Below, piece by piece: positions 34,886 through 43,623 of a stretch of 64,000 nucleotides of DNA. Made by a program: the position numbers and the translations under genes. The DNA is taken from the IMG/VR virus record IMGVR_UViG_3300021957_004671, positions 1 through 64,000 of that record; one strand, 5' to 3'. The notes under the pieces were generated by a model, which was not told the DNA's origin, made no database searches, and was given only the letters and a program-made list of their open reading frames with translations. The stretch comes from a virus. Each line of letters begins with the position of its first letter. Within the stretch, counting starts at the first letter, position 1.

Positions 34886-35425
34886 ATGGATAGAGCATAT
34901 TTTATAAAAGACTTAATTACTGAACGAGAGTACGATATACTTCGTAGCGCTGTAGGCACGATGTATGACTATTACGTACAAGATGATGGCAAGGCGTGGT
35001 TAACTGATAATGGAAAAAATGTAGATACACATTATCAGGCAGCTCCTATTGATAGGATTGATAACTTTATAGCTAAACTTTTATGTGATAGATATGGTAT
35101 TGAATTTGGTCAACATATCTTTATTGGATCTAGACTCGGAGCAGGTGTTATACCTCATAGAGATCATAGTAAGAGAAATTGTCTTCTGAACTTTCCTTTA
35201 TATACTGCATCAAAAACTTTTATAGGGTATGCTGATAAAGAAGGTAAAGAGATTGTACAAGAATTTGTTTATAACAAGCCATGTATATTAAATACATCTG
35301 ATTGGCATGGAGCAAAGCATAACGGCGATACTCCTCAGGTTGTTTATCAAATAAGTACATCCCAAACAATGAAAGAGGTAGTAAGTATTCTGAGAACGAA
35401 AGGCTTACTGATAGAAAATGAGTAA
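34886..35425 (+). CDS. 2OG oxygenase-like protein
   Basis: About 179 residues with IFIGSRLGAGVIPHRDHSKRNCLLNFPLY (HxD at HRD) and LNTSDWHGAKHNGDTPQVVYQIS (distal His). It probably belongs to the same broad oxygenase group as its upstream neighbour. The ATG at 34886 follows the preceding stop by 2 nt. Substrate unknown. Confidence 0.6.
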   Translation: MDRAYFIKDLITEREYDILRSAVGTMYDYYVQDDGKAWLTDNGKNVDTHYQAAPIDRIDNFIAKLLCDRYGIEFGQHIFIGSRLGAGVIPHRDHSKRNCLLNFPLYTASKTFIGYADKEGKEIVQEFVYNKPCILNTSDWHGAKHNGDTPQVVYQISTSQTMKEVVSILRTKGLLIENE

Positions 35426-35648
35426 CTGCTATTTTTGGACTTTCTGGAAAATATTAACAGAAGGTGGTAAAGTCAAGTGGTATAAGAGTAAAACATGGTT
35501 TGGTTACCATTGTACTTGGATAGATAGTAAGGGTATTGAGTGGGAATACACTATGCCTAGAATGACAAAGAAGCCTTTGTGGTACATTCCTATATTATAC
35601 AAAGGTAAGATAAGAAGAGTCAGAAGACAGAGATCAAATAATAGCTAA
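35418..35648 (+). CDS. Small Trp-rich basic protein of unknown function
   Basis: A 76-residue protein with many aromatic residues (CYFWTFWKIL, KWYKSKTWFGYHCTW) and a basic tail (KIRRVRRQRSNNS). The start overlaps the previous gene by 8 nt. No family recognised. Confidence 0.5.
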   Translation: MSNCYFWTFWKILTEGGKVKWYKSKTWFGYHCTWIDSKGIEWEYTMPRMTKKPLWYIPILYKGKIRRVRRQRSNNS

Positions 35649-35651
35649 ATA
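35644..35651 (+). promoter_or_regulatory. Putative late promoter GCTAAATA
   Basis: The octamer GCTAAATA overlaps the stop of the preceding gene and lies 32 nt ahead of the 343-residue late gene. It is followed by the palindrome TGAATATATTCA (35656-35667) and a GGAG site. Confidence 0.5.
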
Positions 35652-35683
35652 ATACTGAATATATTCAACATTTGGAGTAAAAA

Positions 35684-36715
35684 ATGCAATTCTCAGACAG
35701 CAAAATTAGTAAAGATGTTATCGACATCGCAGCTAGAATCATGCGCGGTGAAAAAATTGAAGAAAAAAAGAAAATGGATCCTGTAGATAAGGATGAACTT
35801 AAGGGTAAACATACCGATCGTGATGATAAAGATATCGATAATGACGGTGATTCAGATGAGTCTGATGAGTATCTCCATAAGAAGCGTAAAGCTATTTCTA
35901 AATCTATGAAGGAAGATCAAAAGCCTATTAAGTTAAAAGGCTTCGGTAAAGATAAAGCCGGCATGGCTAGTATCAAAAATCCTATTGCTCGTGCAGCTCT
36001 TATGCGCAAAGATAAAGCAAAGAAAGAGGAAGTGGAAGTAGAAGAAGGATATTCATCTGCTGACCGTCCAGGGCAACAACCTAAGAAAATTAAAAGACCA
36101 AAGCAAGGCGATTATAAGAATTATGTCGATTTAAGACCTTCAAAACTTAATGCGCCTGGTGGAAGAGACAAAGTAAAGTATGTCGGTGAAGAAGAAGACT
36201 ACTGTGATTGCGGCTGTGATTGCGGTAAGAAAGTCTGTGAATCATGCGGTAAAGAGCATAACCCAGCTAGCATTAAAGAGAGTGATTCGTATTATGCACA
36301 CCATGCCGCTGTTAAAAGTGCTGGTGGAAAGACATCTGGATCAGATTATGATCATCACCTCGGAAACGAAATGAAGAAGCGCGGTTATTCTAAAGGTGCT
36401 TATCGAGGACACGGATCATATACTTGGAATAAGACACATAAGCCTACTCACGAATCTGAGGATATGGATACTGCCAATGCTCAAAAAGCTGTAAAGCATG
36501 ACTGTGCTACACACGTTGTTCATAAAGAGCATGGCGAAGGTCGTTGTGTACCTGGTATGCATACTCTTGAAGAGAATGAAGATGGTACAGGTTATGTAAC
36601 TCATTATGACGTAATGTTTAGTGGCGAAGAAGGCCCATACATTCTTGAGGATTGTCCAGTAGAAGATCTGGATATCGTTAAAGAGATGCATCACGGTCAT
36701 AAAAAGAAGAAGTGA
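35684..36715 (+). CDS. Charged late protein with Asp-rich loop and Cys-rich knot
   Basis: A 343-residue hydrophilic protein. DDKDIDNDGDSDESDEYL (about 49-66) looks like an EF-hand-type calcium loop. YCDCGCDCGKKVCESCGKEH (about 173-192) could bind zinc. The remainder is Lys/His-rich and low in complexity. Such proteins in marine T4-like phages are probably virion or capsid-interior components. The late-type promoter supports late expression. Function unknown. Confidence 0.55.
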   Translation: MQFSDSKISKDVIDIAARIMRGEKIEEKKKMDPVDKDELKGKHTDRDDKDIDNDGDSDESDEYLHKKRKAISKSMKEDQKPIKLKGFGKDKAGMASIKNPIARAALMRKDKAKKEEVEVEEGYSSADRPGQQPKKIKRPKQGDYKNYVDLRPSKLNAPGGRDKVKYVGEEEDYCDCGCDCGKKVCESCGKEHNPASIKESDSYYAHHAAVKSAGGKTSGSDYDHHLGNEMKKRGYSKGAYRGHGSYTWNKTHKPTHESEDMDTANAQKAVKHDCATHVVHKEHGEGRCVPGMHTLEENEDGTGYVTHYDVMFSGEEGPYILEDCPVEDLDIVKEMHHGHKKKK

Positions 36716-36722
36716 GGCTATA

Positions 36723-38234
36723 ATGCAAGAAGGTAAAAAACCAGGATTGTGGGATAATATCCATGCTAAGCGTAAGCGAATTAAATCCGGATCAGGAGAA
36801 AGTATGCGTAAGCCAGGATCAAAGGGTGCACCAAGTAAGCAAGACTTTAAAGACGCTTCAGAGAGTACTGTAGAGTACGGTAAGTCACAAGAGAAGATTA
36901 GAGATAGGCAGAAGAATGATAACATTAGTTCTTCCGATAAATCTAAACTTAAGAAGCTTTCTGATATGATGAAGAACGCCAATAAAGTTAACGAGGCTAT
37001 CCAAGCTAGTGATTATAATACTGGTCATGAGAAGTCAGCTAAAGGTTATAGACCAAAGGTTACTCATAAAGAAAAAGGTACTGCTATGTATCTTGGTAGT
37101 ACTAGCTATAAGACAAAAGATCATGCAAAAGGTCATGCTGATGCATATCTAAAAGGTTATGCCAAACGAGGCCCAAACCATGCAGATGATATGGCACATT
37201 CTTATAAGAAGTCTAATAGTGACCATATTAATGAGGATGTTAAAGAAGGTGCATTTAGCAGAATGGATGCTCAACGTAAAGAACGTGAACGTCTTGGCAA
37301 AAATAAAGTAAAAGGGTCTGGCTTAGATACTTATAAAAAGAAAACTAGTGAGCCGAAACGTTCTCTATCTCGTATGGAAGACTTAGAGAAAGATGGACCT
37401 AAGCGATCCTATCAGTTTAGAGTTCCAACATCTAAGGCTGCAATGGATTATAGCGCCAAAAAAGCTGCTGTACGTAAAGCAATGAACCAGAAAAATGACC
37501 CGGGCGCAGCTAAAAAAGGTTATGCTCTTTCAGTAACAGATAAAGCAAAAGCTGCTAAGAAGAGGAGAGAGCATATGGCTAAGAATGAATCTACCACATA
37601 TAATGTAAATGTTGCAGGTGAAGGTGGTACTCGAGTAAAAGCTAAAACTCCTAAGCATGCTGCATCTAAAGCATTTAAGAATATGGGTATTGCTCAAAGA
37701 CATCGCTCAAACATTAAGCACACTGTTACTCCTCATAAAGAAGAAGTACAAGTTGACGAGTATATCACAGGTAAGCAGATTCGAATGGCTAAAGGTATTG
37801 CTAATGATCCTCGTCATAAAGGTGGCGATCATACAGGCGCATCTAAGAAGATGGAGAAGATTAAAAAAGGTCTTTCAAATCATCCTGCTGTAGCTAAAGC
37901 ACTTAAGAAGGCTAATGAAGAAAAAGAATCAATCTTATCATTCATGGAAGTAGCAGGCCAGAGAGGTCGCCCTAAGAAGGGTGAAATGGCTCAATCTGAT
38001 CAGCATATTATTATGCAATTAAGATCAGCACAAGATATGCATCGTATGGGCGGTGATAAGCATATTACGTTCAGCGGAGGCCAAAAAGCTAAAGTTAAAC
38101 CACATCATGTGAATGCTATTTTGCAGGCACATGATAAATTAAACCCTATGGCTAAACGTAAGTTGAGAGCTGCTATTGGTCGTAATCCACAAGGATTGAC
38201 TAAAGTAGGTACTATGCTTACTAAGAAACGATAA
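36723..38234 (+). CDS. Large basic late protein, probably virion/DNA-associated
   Basis: A 503-residue, strongly Lys/Arg-rich protein. The N-terminus KKPGLWDNIHAKRKRIKSGSG is a block I recall from late proteins in marine T4-like phages. GQRGRPKKGEM (about 418-428) matches an AT-hook, suggesting DNA binding. It lies 7 nt after the preceding late gene. A role inside the capsid is plausible but unproven. Confidence 0.55.
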   Translation: MQEGKKPGLWDNIHAKRKRIKSGSGESMRKPGSKGAPSKQDFKDASESTVEYGKSQEKIRDRQKNDNISSSDKSKLKKLSDMMKNANKVNEAIQASDYNTGHEKSAKGYRPKVTHKEKGTAMYLGSTSYKTKDHAKGHADAYLKGYAKRGPNHADDMAHSYKKSNSDHINEDVKEGAFSRMDAQRKERERLGKNKVKGSGLDTYKKKTSEPKRSLSRMEDLEKDGPKRSYQFRVPTSKAAMDYSAKKAAVRKAMNQKNDPGAAKKGYALSVTDKAKAAKKRREHMAKNESTTYNVNVAGEGGTRVKAKTPKHAASKAFKNMGIAQRHRSNIKHTVTPHKEEVQVDEYITGKQIRMAKGIANDPRHKGGDHTGASKKMEKIKKGLSNHPAVAKALKKANEEKESILSFMEVAGQRGRPKKGEMAQSDQHIIMQLRSAQDMHRMGGDKHITFSGGQKAKVKPHHVNAILQAHDKLNPMAKRKLRAAIGRNPQGLTKVGTMLTKKR

Positions 38235-38237
38235 ATA
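38230..38237 (+). promoter_or_regulatory. Putative late promoter GATAAATA
   Basis: GATAAATA matches 7 of 8 bases of the T4 late box. It overlaps the stop codon of the preceding gene and lies 22 nt before the next ATG, which also has AAGGAG. Confidence 0.5.
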
Positions 38238-38259
38238 AAGATACATTAAGGAGATTAAA

Positions 38260-38571
38260 ATGGCTTTATATGGAAAAAGAGACCAACTCTCAGACGCACC
38301 TAAGTTTGTTGTGAGAGCTGATACTGGTGAAACCGGTAAAGAACAATTCGGTAACACTGTATTTGGTGTAGATGCTACCGAAGTAGGTGTTAAGCAAGAA
38401 GCAACTCATTCGGGTTGGGTTCGAGTAACTACTGGTACTGGCGGACGTTCTGGTCGTAAGCAGTATGAAGTATTGGTTGCTGGCGGAATTGAAGGCGATG
38501 CTACTGACTTTGTTGGTGGTGCAGCTAATTCAACTGGTACAGCTGACGATTCGTCTTTCGCTGACGCGTAA
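38260..38571 (+). CDS. Small structural-type protein
   Basis: A 103-residue Gly/Thr-rich protein. THSGWVRVTTGTGGRSGRKQYEVLVAGG is close to a block I recall from a small protein of T4-like cyanophages found with virion genes. It has a strong ribosome site and a late-type promoter. Probably a virion component; not certain. Confidence 0.55.
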   Translation: MALYGKRDQLSDAPKFVVRADTGETGKEQFGNTVFGVDATEVGVKQEATHSGWVRVTTGTGGRSGRKQYEVLVAGGIEGDATDFVGGAANSTGTADDSSFADA

Positions 38572-38589
38572 ATTAAAGAGTAATATAAT

Positions 38590-38968
38590 ATGGCTAAAAA
38601 ACTAACTGAGTTAAATGCAGTTTCTGAAGTAGCCTGGTGATGTCTTTATGATTGTCACTGATGTGAGTGATTCATCTTTAATTGAGACGAAAAAGATTAC
38701 TGCTAATAGTCTTGCTAATACGTTATATACAATATCTAATGGGAATAATATCACTGCTAATATTGTCGGTGGTACTATTTCCATTGGTGTTAATGATATA
38801 CCGTCAGTTCGCAGACTTAATTTTAGAACAGCTCTTACACCTGCAAATGGTACCTTTATTTCAAATAATGTAACTATGGTGCAAGGAGATGCTTTCTATG
38901 ATGAAGGATATTTGTACGTAGTTACTAGTAATACTGAAATTAAGAGGGTTGTGCTAGGGTCTTTCTAG
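38590..38968 (+). pseudogene. Small virion-type protein split by a +1 frame change
   Basis: An ATG at 38590 opens MAKKLTELNAVSEVAW and then meets TGA at 38638-38640. The next frame continues from there as PGDVFMIVTDVSDSSLIETKKITANSL to the stop at 38968. The two parts together read as one protein of about 125 residues, of a type I recall in marine T4-like phages. Either a base change (gain of one or loss of two) broke the gene, or the ribosome shifts +1 at TGG TGA T, or the sequence has an error. Confidence 0.6.
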
Positions 38969-38971
38969 TTG

Positions 38972-38979
38972 CATAAATA
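38972..38979 (+). promoter_or_regulatory. Putative late promoter CATAAATA
   Basis: CATAAATA matches 7 of 8 bases of the T4 late box, directly after a stop codon and 22 nt before the ATG at 39002, which has AGAAGGA upstream. Confidence 0.5.
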
Positions 38980-39001
38980 TATGTGATTAGAAGGATATAT
39001 T

Positions 39002-39406
39002 ATGATCGATAAATTAGATAGCTCAAATGCTTTATTATACGCAGCAAAACACTATGACAATCCTAGTTGTATGGATGTTGTAGAGTTTTATGACGATCTC
39101 AAACGATTCAAATACATAAAAAGACTGCTTAATAAGTATAGAGATTCAAGACAGCTTAAAATTAGGCTAGTAATGAATCATATTATTTTGCTCTACAATT
39201 TATTTGGACAAGAGGCCGCAACAAGACTTCTCTTTCTCAAGCTGGAAGGATATTACTCAGAGCTTATACCGTTCTTAGAATATCTAAATAGAGTACCTGA
39301 GGTAGTTCATCAGATTGGATTACCGCCAAAAGATATTCATACTGCACACATCAAGCCTGATATCAGGCTGTTTGAGCTTATAAAGGAGACTGTTGATGGC
39401 AAATGA
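39002..39406 (+). CDS. Conserved late-region protein of unknown function
   Basis: A 134-residue helical protein: NALLYAAKHYDNPSCMDVVEFYDDLKRFKYIKRLLN then RLVMNHIILLYNLFGQEAATRLLF. These blocks are familiar from a conserved protein of unknown function in marine T4-like phages. It overlaps the next gene by 11 nt. Confidence 0.65.
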   Translation: MIDKLDSSNALLYAAKHYDNPSCMDVVEFYDDLKRFKYIKRLLNKYRDSRQLKIRLVMNHIILLYNLFGQEAATRLLFLKLEGYYSELIPFLEYLNRVPEVVHQIGLPPKDIHTAHIKPDIRLFELIKETVDGK

Positions 39407-39887
39407 TGTAGTTAGCTTATATGCCACATATAAGTTTCTTAAACGGCTCGTAACGCCTTTCGATCAATGGGAAGCATACCGTTTAGGTATAATTGACGAA
39501 AGAGGCGATATTAAGATCAAAGCCAGAGATCGAAATACTCTTGAGTTAAAAAGAGGCCTTCCTAAATTTGATCTCCTTGTATTAAAAATTAAAAGACTCA
39601 TGGAAAAAGTTCCAGGAGGACGTAGTCGTATAGCCTCATACGCTGCTGCTCTTTATCTCATTAAAGAAGACGTTAGTAACTACTCTGCTACTGAACTTGA
39701 ATCATTAGATATTGATAATGATATACTTAAGTTAATGGAAGATATTGCTAATACTACTGGCTCAGATGTTGCTGGTACAGGTGACGATAAAGTACATTGG
39801 TATAAGAAGAAGAAACGTAAAGGCTATAAAGAACGTAATAAGCTTGAATCACCTGAAGTGAATAAAGCATTTGAGGAATTTGTATAA
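39396..39887 (+). CDS. Conserved late-region protein of unknown function
   Basis: About 163 residues. YKFLKRLVTPFDQWEAYRLGIIDERGDI and RLMEKVPGGRSRIASYAAALYLIKE are the distinctive blocks, again of a marine T4-like type. The C-terminus is Lys-rich (HWYKKKKRKGYK). The ATG at 39396 follows a TTG; it ends in a TAATG overlap with the spanin gene. Confidence 0.65.
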   Translation: MANDVVSLYATYKFLKRLVTPFDQWEAYRLGIIDERGDIKIKARDRNTLELKRGLPKFDLLVLKIKRLMEKVPGGRSRIASYAAALYLIKEDVSNYSATELESLDIDNDILKLMEDIANTTGSDVAGTGDDKVHWYKKKKRKGYKERNKLESPEVNKAFEEFV

Positions 39888-40273
39888 TGTTGGGTGGAGT
39901 ATTAAGTAAAGTATTAGCTGGTGTAGTTTTAGTTATGGGAATCGGTATGATGTTTCTCTATAATAAAAACCAATCATTAATGGCTGAAAAGGTCGCATTG
40001 GATGTTGCTTTTCAAGAGCAAGTACAGACTATTAATTCATTACAGCAAAACTTTCAGTTGCAAACTGCAGCCCTTACTGACATGCAAAAGAAAAATAATG
40101 AAATTATGGGAGATATGAATCGTTATCTTGATATCTTTAAACGCCATAATCTAACCAAGCTCGCTGCTGCTAAGCCTGGTTTAATTGAACCAAGAATTAA
40201 TGCAGCAACAAAGGAAGTGTTTGATGGTATTGAAGAAGACAGCCGTATTATTAGCAGCCTCGCTAGCAATTAG
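39887..40273 (+). CDS. Inner-membrane spanin-like protein (Rz type)
   Basis: A 128-residue protein with one N-terminal membrane segment (about 7-25) followed by a coiled-coil periplasmic part (EKVALDVAFQEQVQTINSLQQN). A lipoprotein gene begins inside its 3' end in another frame, the classic nested Rz/Rz1 arrangement. With that partner it would join inner and outer membranes in the last step of lysis. Confidence 0.75.
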   Translation: MLGGVLSKVLAGVVLVMGIGMMFLYNKNQSLMAEKVALDVAFQEQVQTINSLQQNFQLQTAALTDMQKKNNEIMGDMNRYLDIFKRHNLTKLAAAKPGLIEPRINAATKEVFDGIEEDSRIISSLASN

Positions 40274-40622
40274 TGGTTGTTCAGTTTTTGGTCCAAAAAG
40301 GGTTGAGGTTATTACCAAGCCTGTTGAGATTGAGATTGTACAACCTACATTACCTAGAGCACTAGACTTGAAAGAACCATATTGGTATGTAGTAAGTGAA
40401 GCGAACCTCGAGGAATTCCTAGCTAAAGTACGTAAACAGTCAGGTGAAAATACAGCATTTGTTGCCATGACAGTTGCCGATTATGAGCTTATGGCTTATA
40501 ATGTACAAGAGATAAGAAGATACGTAAGAGAACTAGGTGAAGTAATTATCTATTATAGAAAAGTAACGACTAAGGATGATAGCGTTGGCAAAGAAGAAGC
40601 GGACACCGCAGGAAATAATTGA
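40224..40622 (+). CDS. Outer-membrane spanin lipoprotein (Rz1 type)
   Basis: About 132 residues from the ATG at 40224: a signal peptide MVLKKTAVLLAASLAISGCS with a lipobox and lipidated Cys19. The gene starts 50 nt inside the i-spanin gene and continues past it. The mature part is longer than lambda Rz1 and contains an EVITKPVEIEIVQPTLP linker. It points to a Gram-negative host. An upstream in-frame ATG at 40185 would bury the signal peptide and is rejected. Confidence 0.75.
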   Translation: MVLKKTAVLLAASLAISGCSVFGPKRVEVITKPVEIEIVQPTLPRALDLKEPYWYVVSEANLEEFLAKVRKQSGENTAFVAMTVADYELMAYNVQEIRRYVRELGEVIIYYRKVTTKDDSVGKEEADTAGNN

Positions 40623-41361
40623 TTTAAATCTCTTCAATGAGATTAGTATTGCAGCATACTTATCTAAGATTGTATATGAAGATAGTGTAGCCAGGCTGCT
40701 ACGTAGAGACGGATACATGGCAGTTAAATTCTGCGATGTAGATGGCGCTCAAGCGGTATGTTGTGTTAAAGATAATGTAGCATACGTAGCATTTAGAGGA
40801 ACTCAGCCAGATAAGCGTAATGATATCGTTGCTGATCTGAAGTTCTGGAAACGAGATAGTAAATTAGGTGGATCAGTTCACTTAGGTTTTCAGACTGAAG
40901 TACTTAAGATTGAAGATGATGTTAGAGCTTGGGCTAAAAAGAATACTATTAAGAAGTATATTATTACAGGCCATTCACTAGGCGGAGCAATGAGCACCAT
41001 CTTTGCTTCTAGACAAAATCCCGAAAAAGTAAATAAAGTTATTACATTTGGTGCGCCAAGAGTAGGCGGTAATGATTTCCGTAAAGCTTTTAATCAACAG
41101 TACGAACATATCAGACTAGTAAACAATAACGATATTGTACCTAGTGTTCCTCCTGCTCCTTTCTATAGACATACTGGTGTCAGTATTTACTATGATCATA
41201 AGGACAACTGCTTTGTTAATCCTTCTAAATCTAAACTAGTTCAGTGCTGGTTATCAGGTTTTTGGAATGCAATGAAAAAAGGTAACTTTGCTGATATGCT
41301 TACAGATCACAATGTGCATAAATACATGTATCTTGTTGAAAACAGTTTAGATGACTTTTAA
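40576..41361 (+). CDS. Class 3 lipase
   Basis: 261 residues with an alpha/beta-hydrolase lipase core: VAYVAFRGTQ (oxyanion side), GHSLGG (132-137, Ser134), ITFGAPRVG, Asp185 in NNNDIVP and His244 or His247 in TDHNVHKYM. It has no signal peptide, so it would act from the cytosol or be released at lysis. The start overlaps the o-spanin gene by 47 nt. Its place in the lysis module suggests membrane breakdown, but this is inferred. Confidence 0.85.
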   Translation: MIALAKKKRTPQEIIDLNLFNEISIAAYLSKIVYEDSVARLLRRDGYMAVKFCDVDGAQAVCCVKDNVAYVAFRGTQPDKRNDIVADLKFWKRDSKLGGSVHLGFQTEVLKIEDDVRAWAKKNTIKKYIITGHSLGGAMSTIFASRQNPEKVNKVITFGAPRVGGNDFRKAFNQQYEHIRLVNNNDIVPSVPPAPFYRHTGVSIYYDHKDNCFVNPSKSKLVQCWLSGFWNAMKKGNFADMLTDHNVHKYMYLVENSLDDF

Positions 41362-41363
41362 AA

Positions 41364-41516
41364 ATGACTGACATTGATGTACTTAAATTAGAAATTGCGA
41401 CGTTAACAGAACAGCTATACAATGCTTATGGTAAGATAAAGAAATTACAGGAAGAAGTAAACTCGTATGGCGACTCAAAACGAAAAAATGCAGGAAATGC
41501 AGACCAGGCTGACTGA
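41364..41516 (+). CDS. Small coiled-coil protein of unknown function
   Basis: A 50-residue ORF (MTDIDVLKLEIATLTEQLYNA) forming a short coiled coil, overlapping the next gene by 50 nt in another frame. It starts 2 nt after the lipase stop. Its early part fills a gap that no other gene covers. Confidence 0.45.
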   Translation: MTDIDVLKLEIATLTEQLYNAYGKIKKLQEEVNSYGDSKRKNAGNADQAD

Positions 41517-41883
41517 GTTGTCAGGTGAAGTGCGTTTTAATGAAAATTTACTCTTAAGATCTGAGACAGTACTTCAGGAATTAGTAGAACTTAACGCCGA
41601 GTGCAAGGCTCGTAATGACGTTCAAGATGAGCGTATGTTAAGAATTCTAGAAGAGCTTAAACACAATCATAACGATATTGATGAGCTCAAAAAAAATCAT
41701 AACGTAAGTAATACAGAAATACTCAATAGAATGCAAGGAGCAGAGAAACTTCTACTTGCAAGATTGGATACAATTGAGGAAAGAGTAAACGCGCTTGAGA
41801 AATGGCGTTGGTTTGTTCTTGGTGTTGCAACGTTCGCAGTTTTAGTCATAGAAAATTTCAATATATCTGCACTCTTTAGTTGA
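41467..41883 (+). CDS. Coiled-coil protein with C-terminal membrane anchor (holin/XhlA-like?)
   Basis: 138 residues: a long coiled coil (about 1-112), then WRWFVLGVATFAVLVIENF as a single C-terminal membrane segment. The layout resembles XhlA-type proteins that work with holins. Its place after the spanins and lipase supports a lysis role, but no holin function is shown. Confidence 0.55.
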   Translation: MATQNEKMQEMQTRLTELSGEVRFNENLLLRSETVLQELVELNAECKARNDVQDERMLRILEELKHNHNDIDELKKNHNVSNTEILNRMQGAEKLLLARLDTIEERVNALEKWRWFVLGVATFAVLVIENFNISALFS

Positions 41884-41908
41884 CTTATACCAAAATATAG
41901 CCTATAAT
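41880..41908 (+). promoter_or_regulatory. Sigma70-like promoter of the primase gene
   Basis: TTGACT at 41880-41885 and TATAAT at 41903-41908 are 17 nt apart. Transcription would start near 41915, and a TGAGG ribosome site lies before the ATG at 41936. Confidence 0.75.
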
Positions 41909-41935
41909 CATCATGTAGAATGAGGACTATATACT

Positions 41936-42970
41936 ATGAGTTGGCTTGATCAGAAGTACGTTGGATTGATGTCTAATCAATTTGACCTGTTTAAAAAGAA
42001 GGGTGATGCCCTTTATAATCTAAGATGCCCAGAATGCGGCGATTCCCAGAAGAACAAATATAAAGCGCGCGGTTACTTATACTCAAAAAGTAACAAGTGG
42101 TTCTATAAGTGTCATAACTGTGGCTACAGTGTCTCCCTTTCAAATTTCATGAAAAAGCATTCCCCTATACTGTATAAAGAGTATGCATTAGAACGCTTGT
42201 CTGAAGGGGTCTCCAAGGGTACGCTTATGGATTTCACTGATCCTGTAGAAGCTGATGAAGCTATCGATAAGCAAGAACCTGTACGAGGATTATGGCCTCT
42301 CAAGAAGATTAAGAAGATAAGTCAACTGCAGTGGGATCATTCTGCTAAGGTATATATTCAATCTAGAAAGATACCTAATCCTTATCATACTAATCTATAC
42401 TATACTCCTAACTTTGCTGAATGGGTAAATACTATGTTACCTGATAAGCTTAATCCTAAGAATAAAGAGAAGCGTATTATTATTCCTCTCATTAGTAAAG
42501 ATAATAACTTAGTAGGCTTTCAGGGTAGATTAGTTAGAGGTGACGGTCAGAGATATATTACTATCATACTGAATGAGAGAGCGCCTAGAGTATATGGACT
42601 AGATAAGGCTAATCTAGGAAAGCATCTATATTGCTTCGAAGGACCTTTTGATAGTATGTTCATACCTAACTCTATAGCGGTATGTGGATCTGATATGGTA
42701 CAGGGGTTGCAACGCGTAGATGTCGACAGATCTAAGGTTACTCTGGTTTTTGACAATGAAAGACGTAACCCTCAGATAATAAAAAAGATTGAAAATGCGA
42801 TCGATAGCGGCTATAATATATGTCTATGGCCAGGAAATATCGAACAGAAGGACGTTAACGAAATGGTATTGTCAGGGAAGTCTCTGGCCGATATTAAATT
42901 AATCATAGACAGTAATACATATAATGGGCTCTCTGCTAAGATGGCTCTATCAACTTTTAAGAGGATATAA
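41936..42970 (+). CDS. 61: DNA primase (gp61-type)
   Basis: 344 residues. A zinc ribbon (CPECGDSQ...FYKCHNCGYS, about 30-62) binds template, and the TOPRIM core is seen as LYCFEGPFDSMF and VTLVFDNE. This is the small phage primase type that works with the gp41 helicase. The ATG overlap with thyX (ATAATG) couples the two. Confidence 0.9.
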   Translation: MSWLDQKYVGLMSNQFDLFKKKGDALYNLRCPECGDSQKNKYKARGYLYSKSNKWFYKCHNCGYSVSLSNFMKKHSPILYKEYALERLSEGVSKGTLMDFTDPVEADEAIDKQEPVRGLWPLKKIKKISQLQWDHSAKVYIQSRKIPNPYHTNLYYTPNFAEWVNTMLPDKLNPKNKEKRIIIPLISKDNNLVGFQGRLVRGDGQRYITIILNERAPRVYGLDKANLGKHLYCFEGPFDSMFIPNSIAVCGSDMVQGLQRVDVDRSKVTLVFDNERRNPQIIKKIENAIDSGYNICLWPGNIEQKDVNEMVLSGKSLADIKLIIDSNTYNGLSAKMALSTFKRI

Positions 42971-43623
42971 TGACAGCTAAGCTAATAAGCTACTCACAGA
43001 ATGAAAATGGTGACTCACTACTTGATCAGATTGCATATGCAGCAAGAGTGTCTAACCCAAATAACCAGAACAATAAGGATACCGCTGAGAAGCTAGTTCG
43101 CTATCTTATTAAGGAAGGCCATTGGTCACCTCTAGAGATGGTAAGTGCTACTTTGGAGATTGAAACTACTAGAGATATTGCACGTCAGATTCTACGTCAT
43201 AGATCATTCTCGTTTCAAGAGTTTAGTCAACGATATGCTGATCCGACTAAGGACTTGGACTTTGTATATCGCGAAGCAAGATTGCAGGATCCTAAGAACA
43301 GACAGAACTCAGTAGAAGTAGATGATATTGATTTGCAACGAGACTGGGATAGAGCTCAAAGACGCATTGCTCATCTATCTAAAAAAGAGTATGTTTGGGC
43401 TATTAAAAATGGTATTGCTAAAGAACAAGCACGTGCAGTATTGCCAGAAGGTATTATGAGCTCACGTGTCTATATGAACGGAACACTGCGTTCTTGGGTC
43501 CACTATATATCTTTACGGTCTGGAAATGGAACCCAGAAAGAGCATATGGATGTAGCAAGAGAATGTGCTAATGCTCTAAGTCCAGTGTTCCCTATGATAA
43601 ACGAATTTTTGGAAGATGTATAA
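42970..43623 (+). CDS. thyX: FAD-dependent thymidylate synthase ThyX
   Basis: 217 residues with the ThyX motif RHRSFSFQEFSQR (about 77-89) and a GHWSPLEMVSATLEIE start block. It makes dTMP from dUMP using NADPH, FAD and methylene-THF. With dCMP deaminase and ribonucleotide reductase it completes a thymidine supply route. Confidence 0.96.
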   Translation: MTAKLISYSQNENGDSLLDQIAYAARVSNPNNQNNKDTAEKLVRYLIKEGHWSPLEMVSATLEIETTRDIARQILRHRSFSFQEFSQRYADPTKDLDFVYREARLQDPKNRQNSVEVDDIDLQRDWDRAQRRIAHLSKKEYVWAIKNGIAKEQARAVLPEGIMSSRVYMNGTLRSWVHYISLRSGNGTQKEHMDVARECANALSPVFPMINEFLEDV

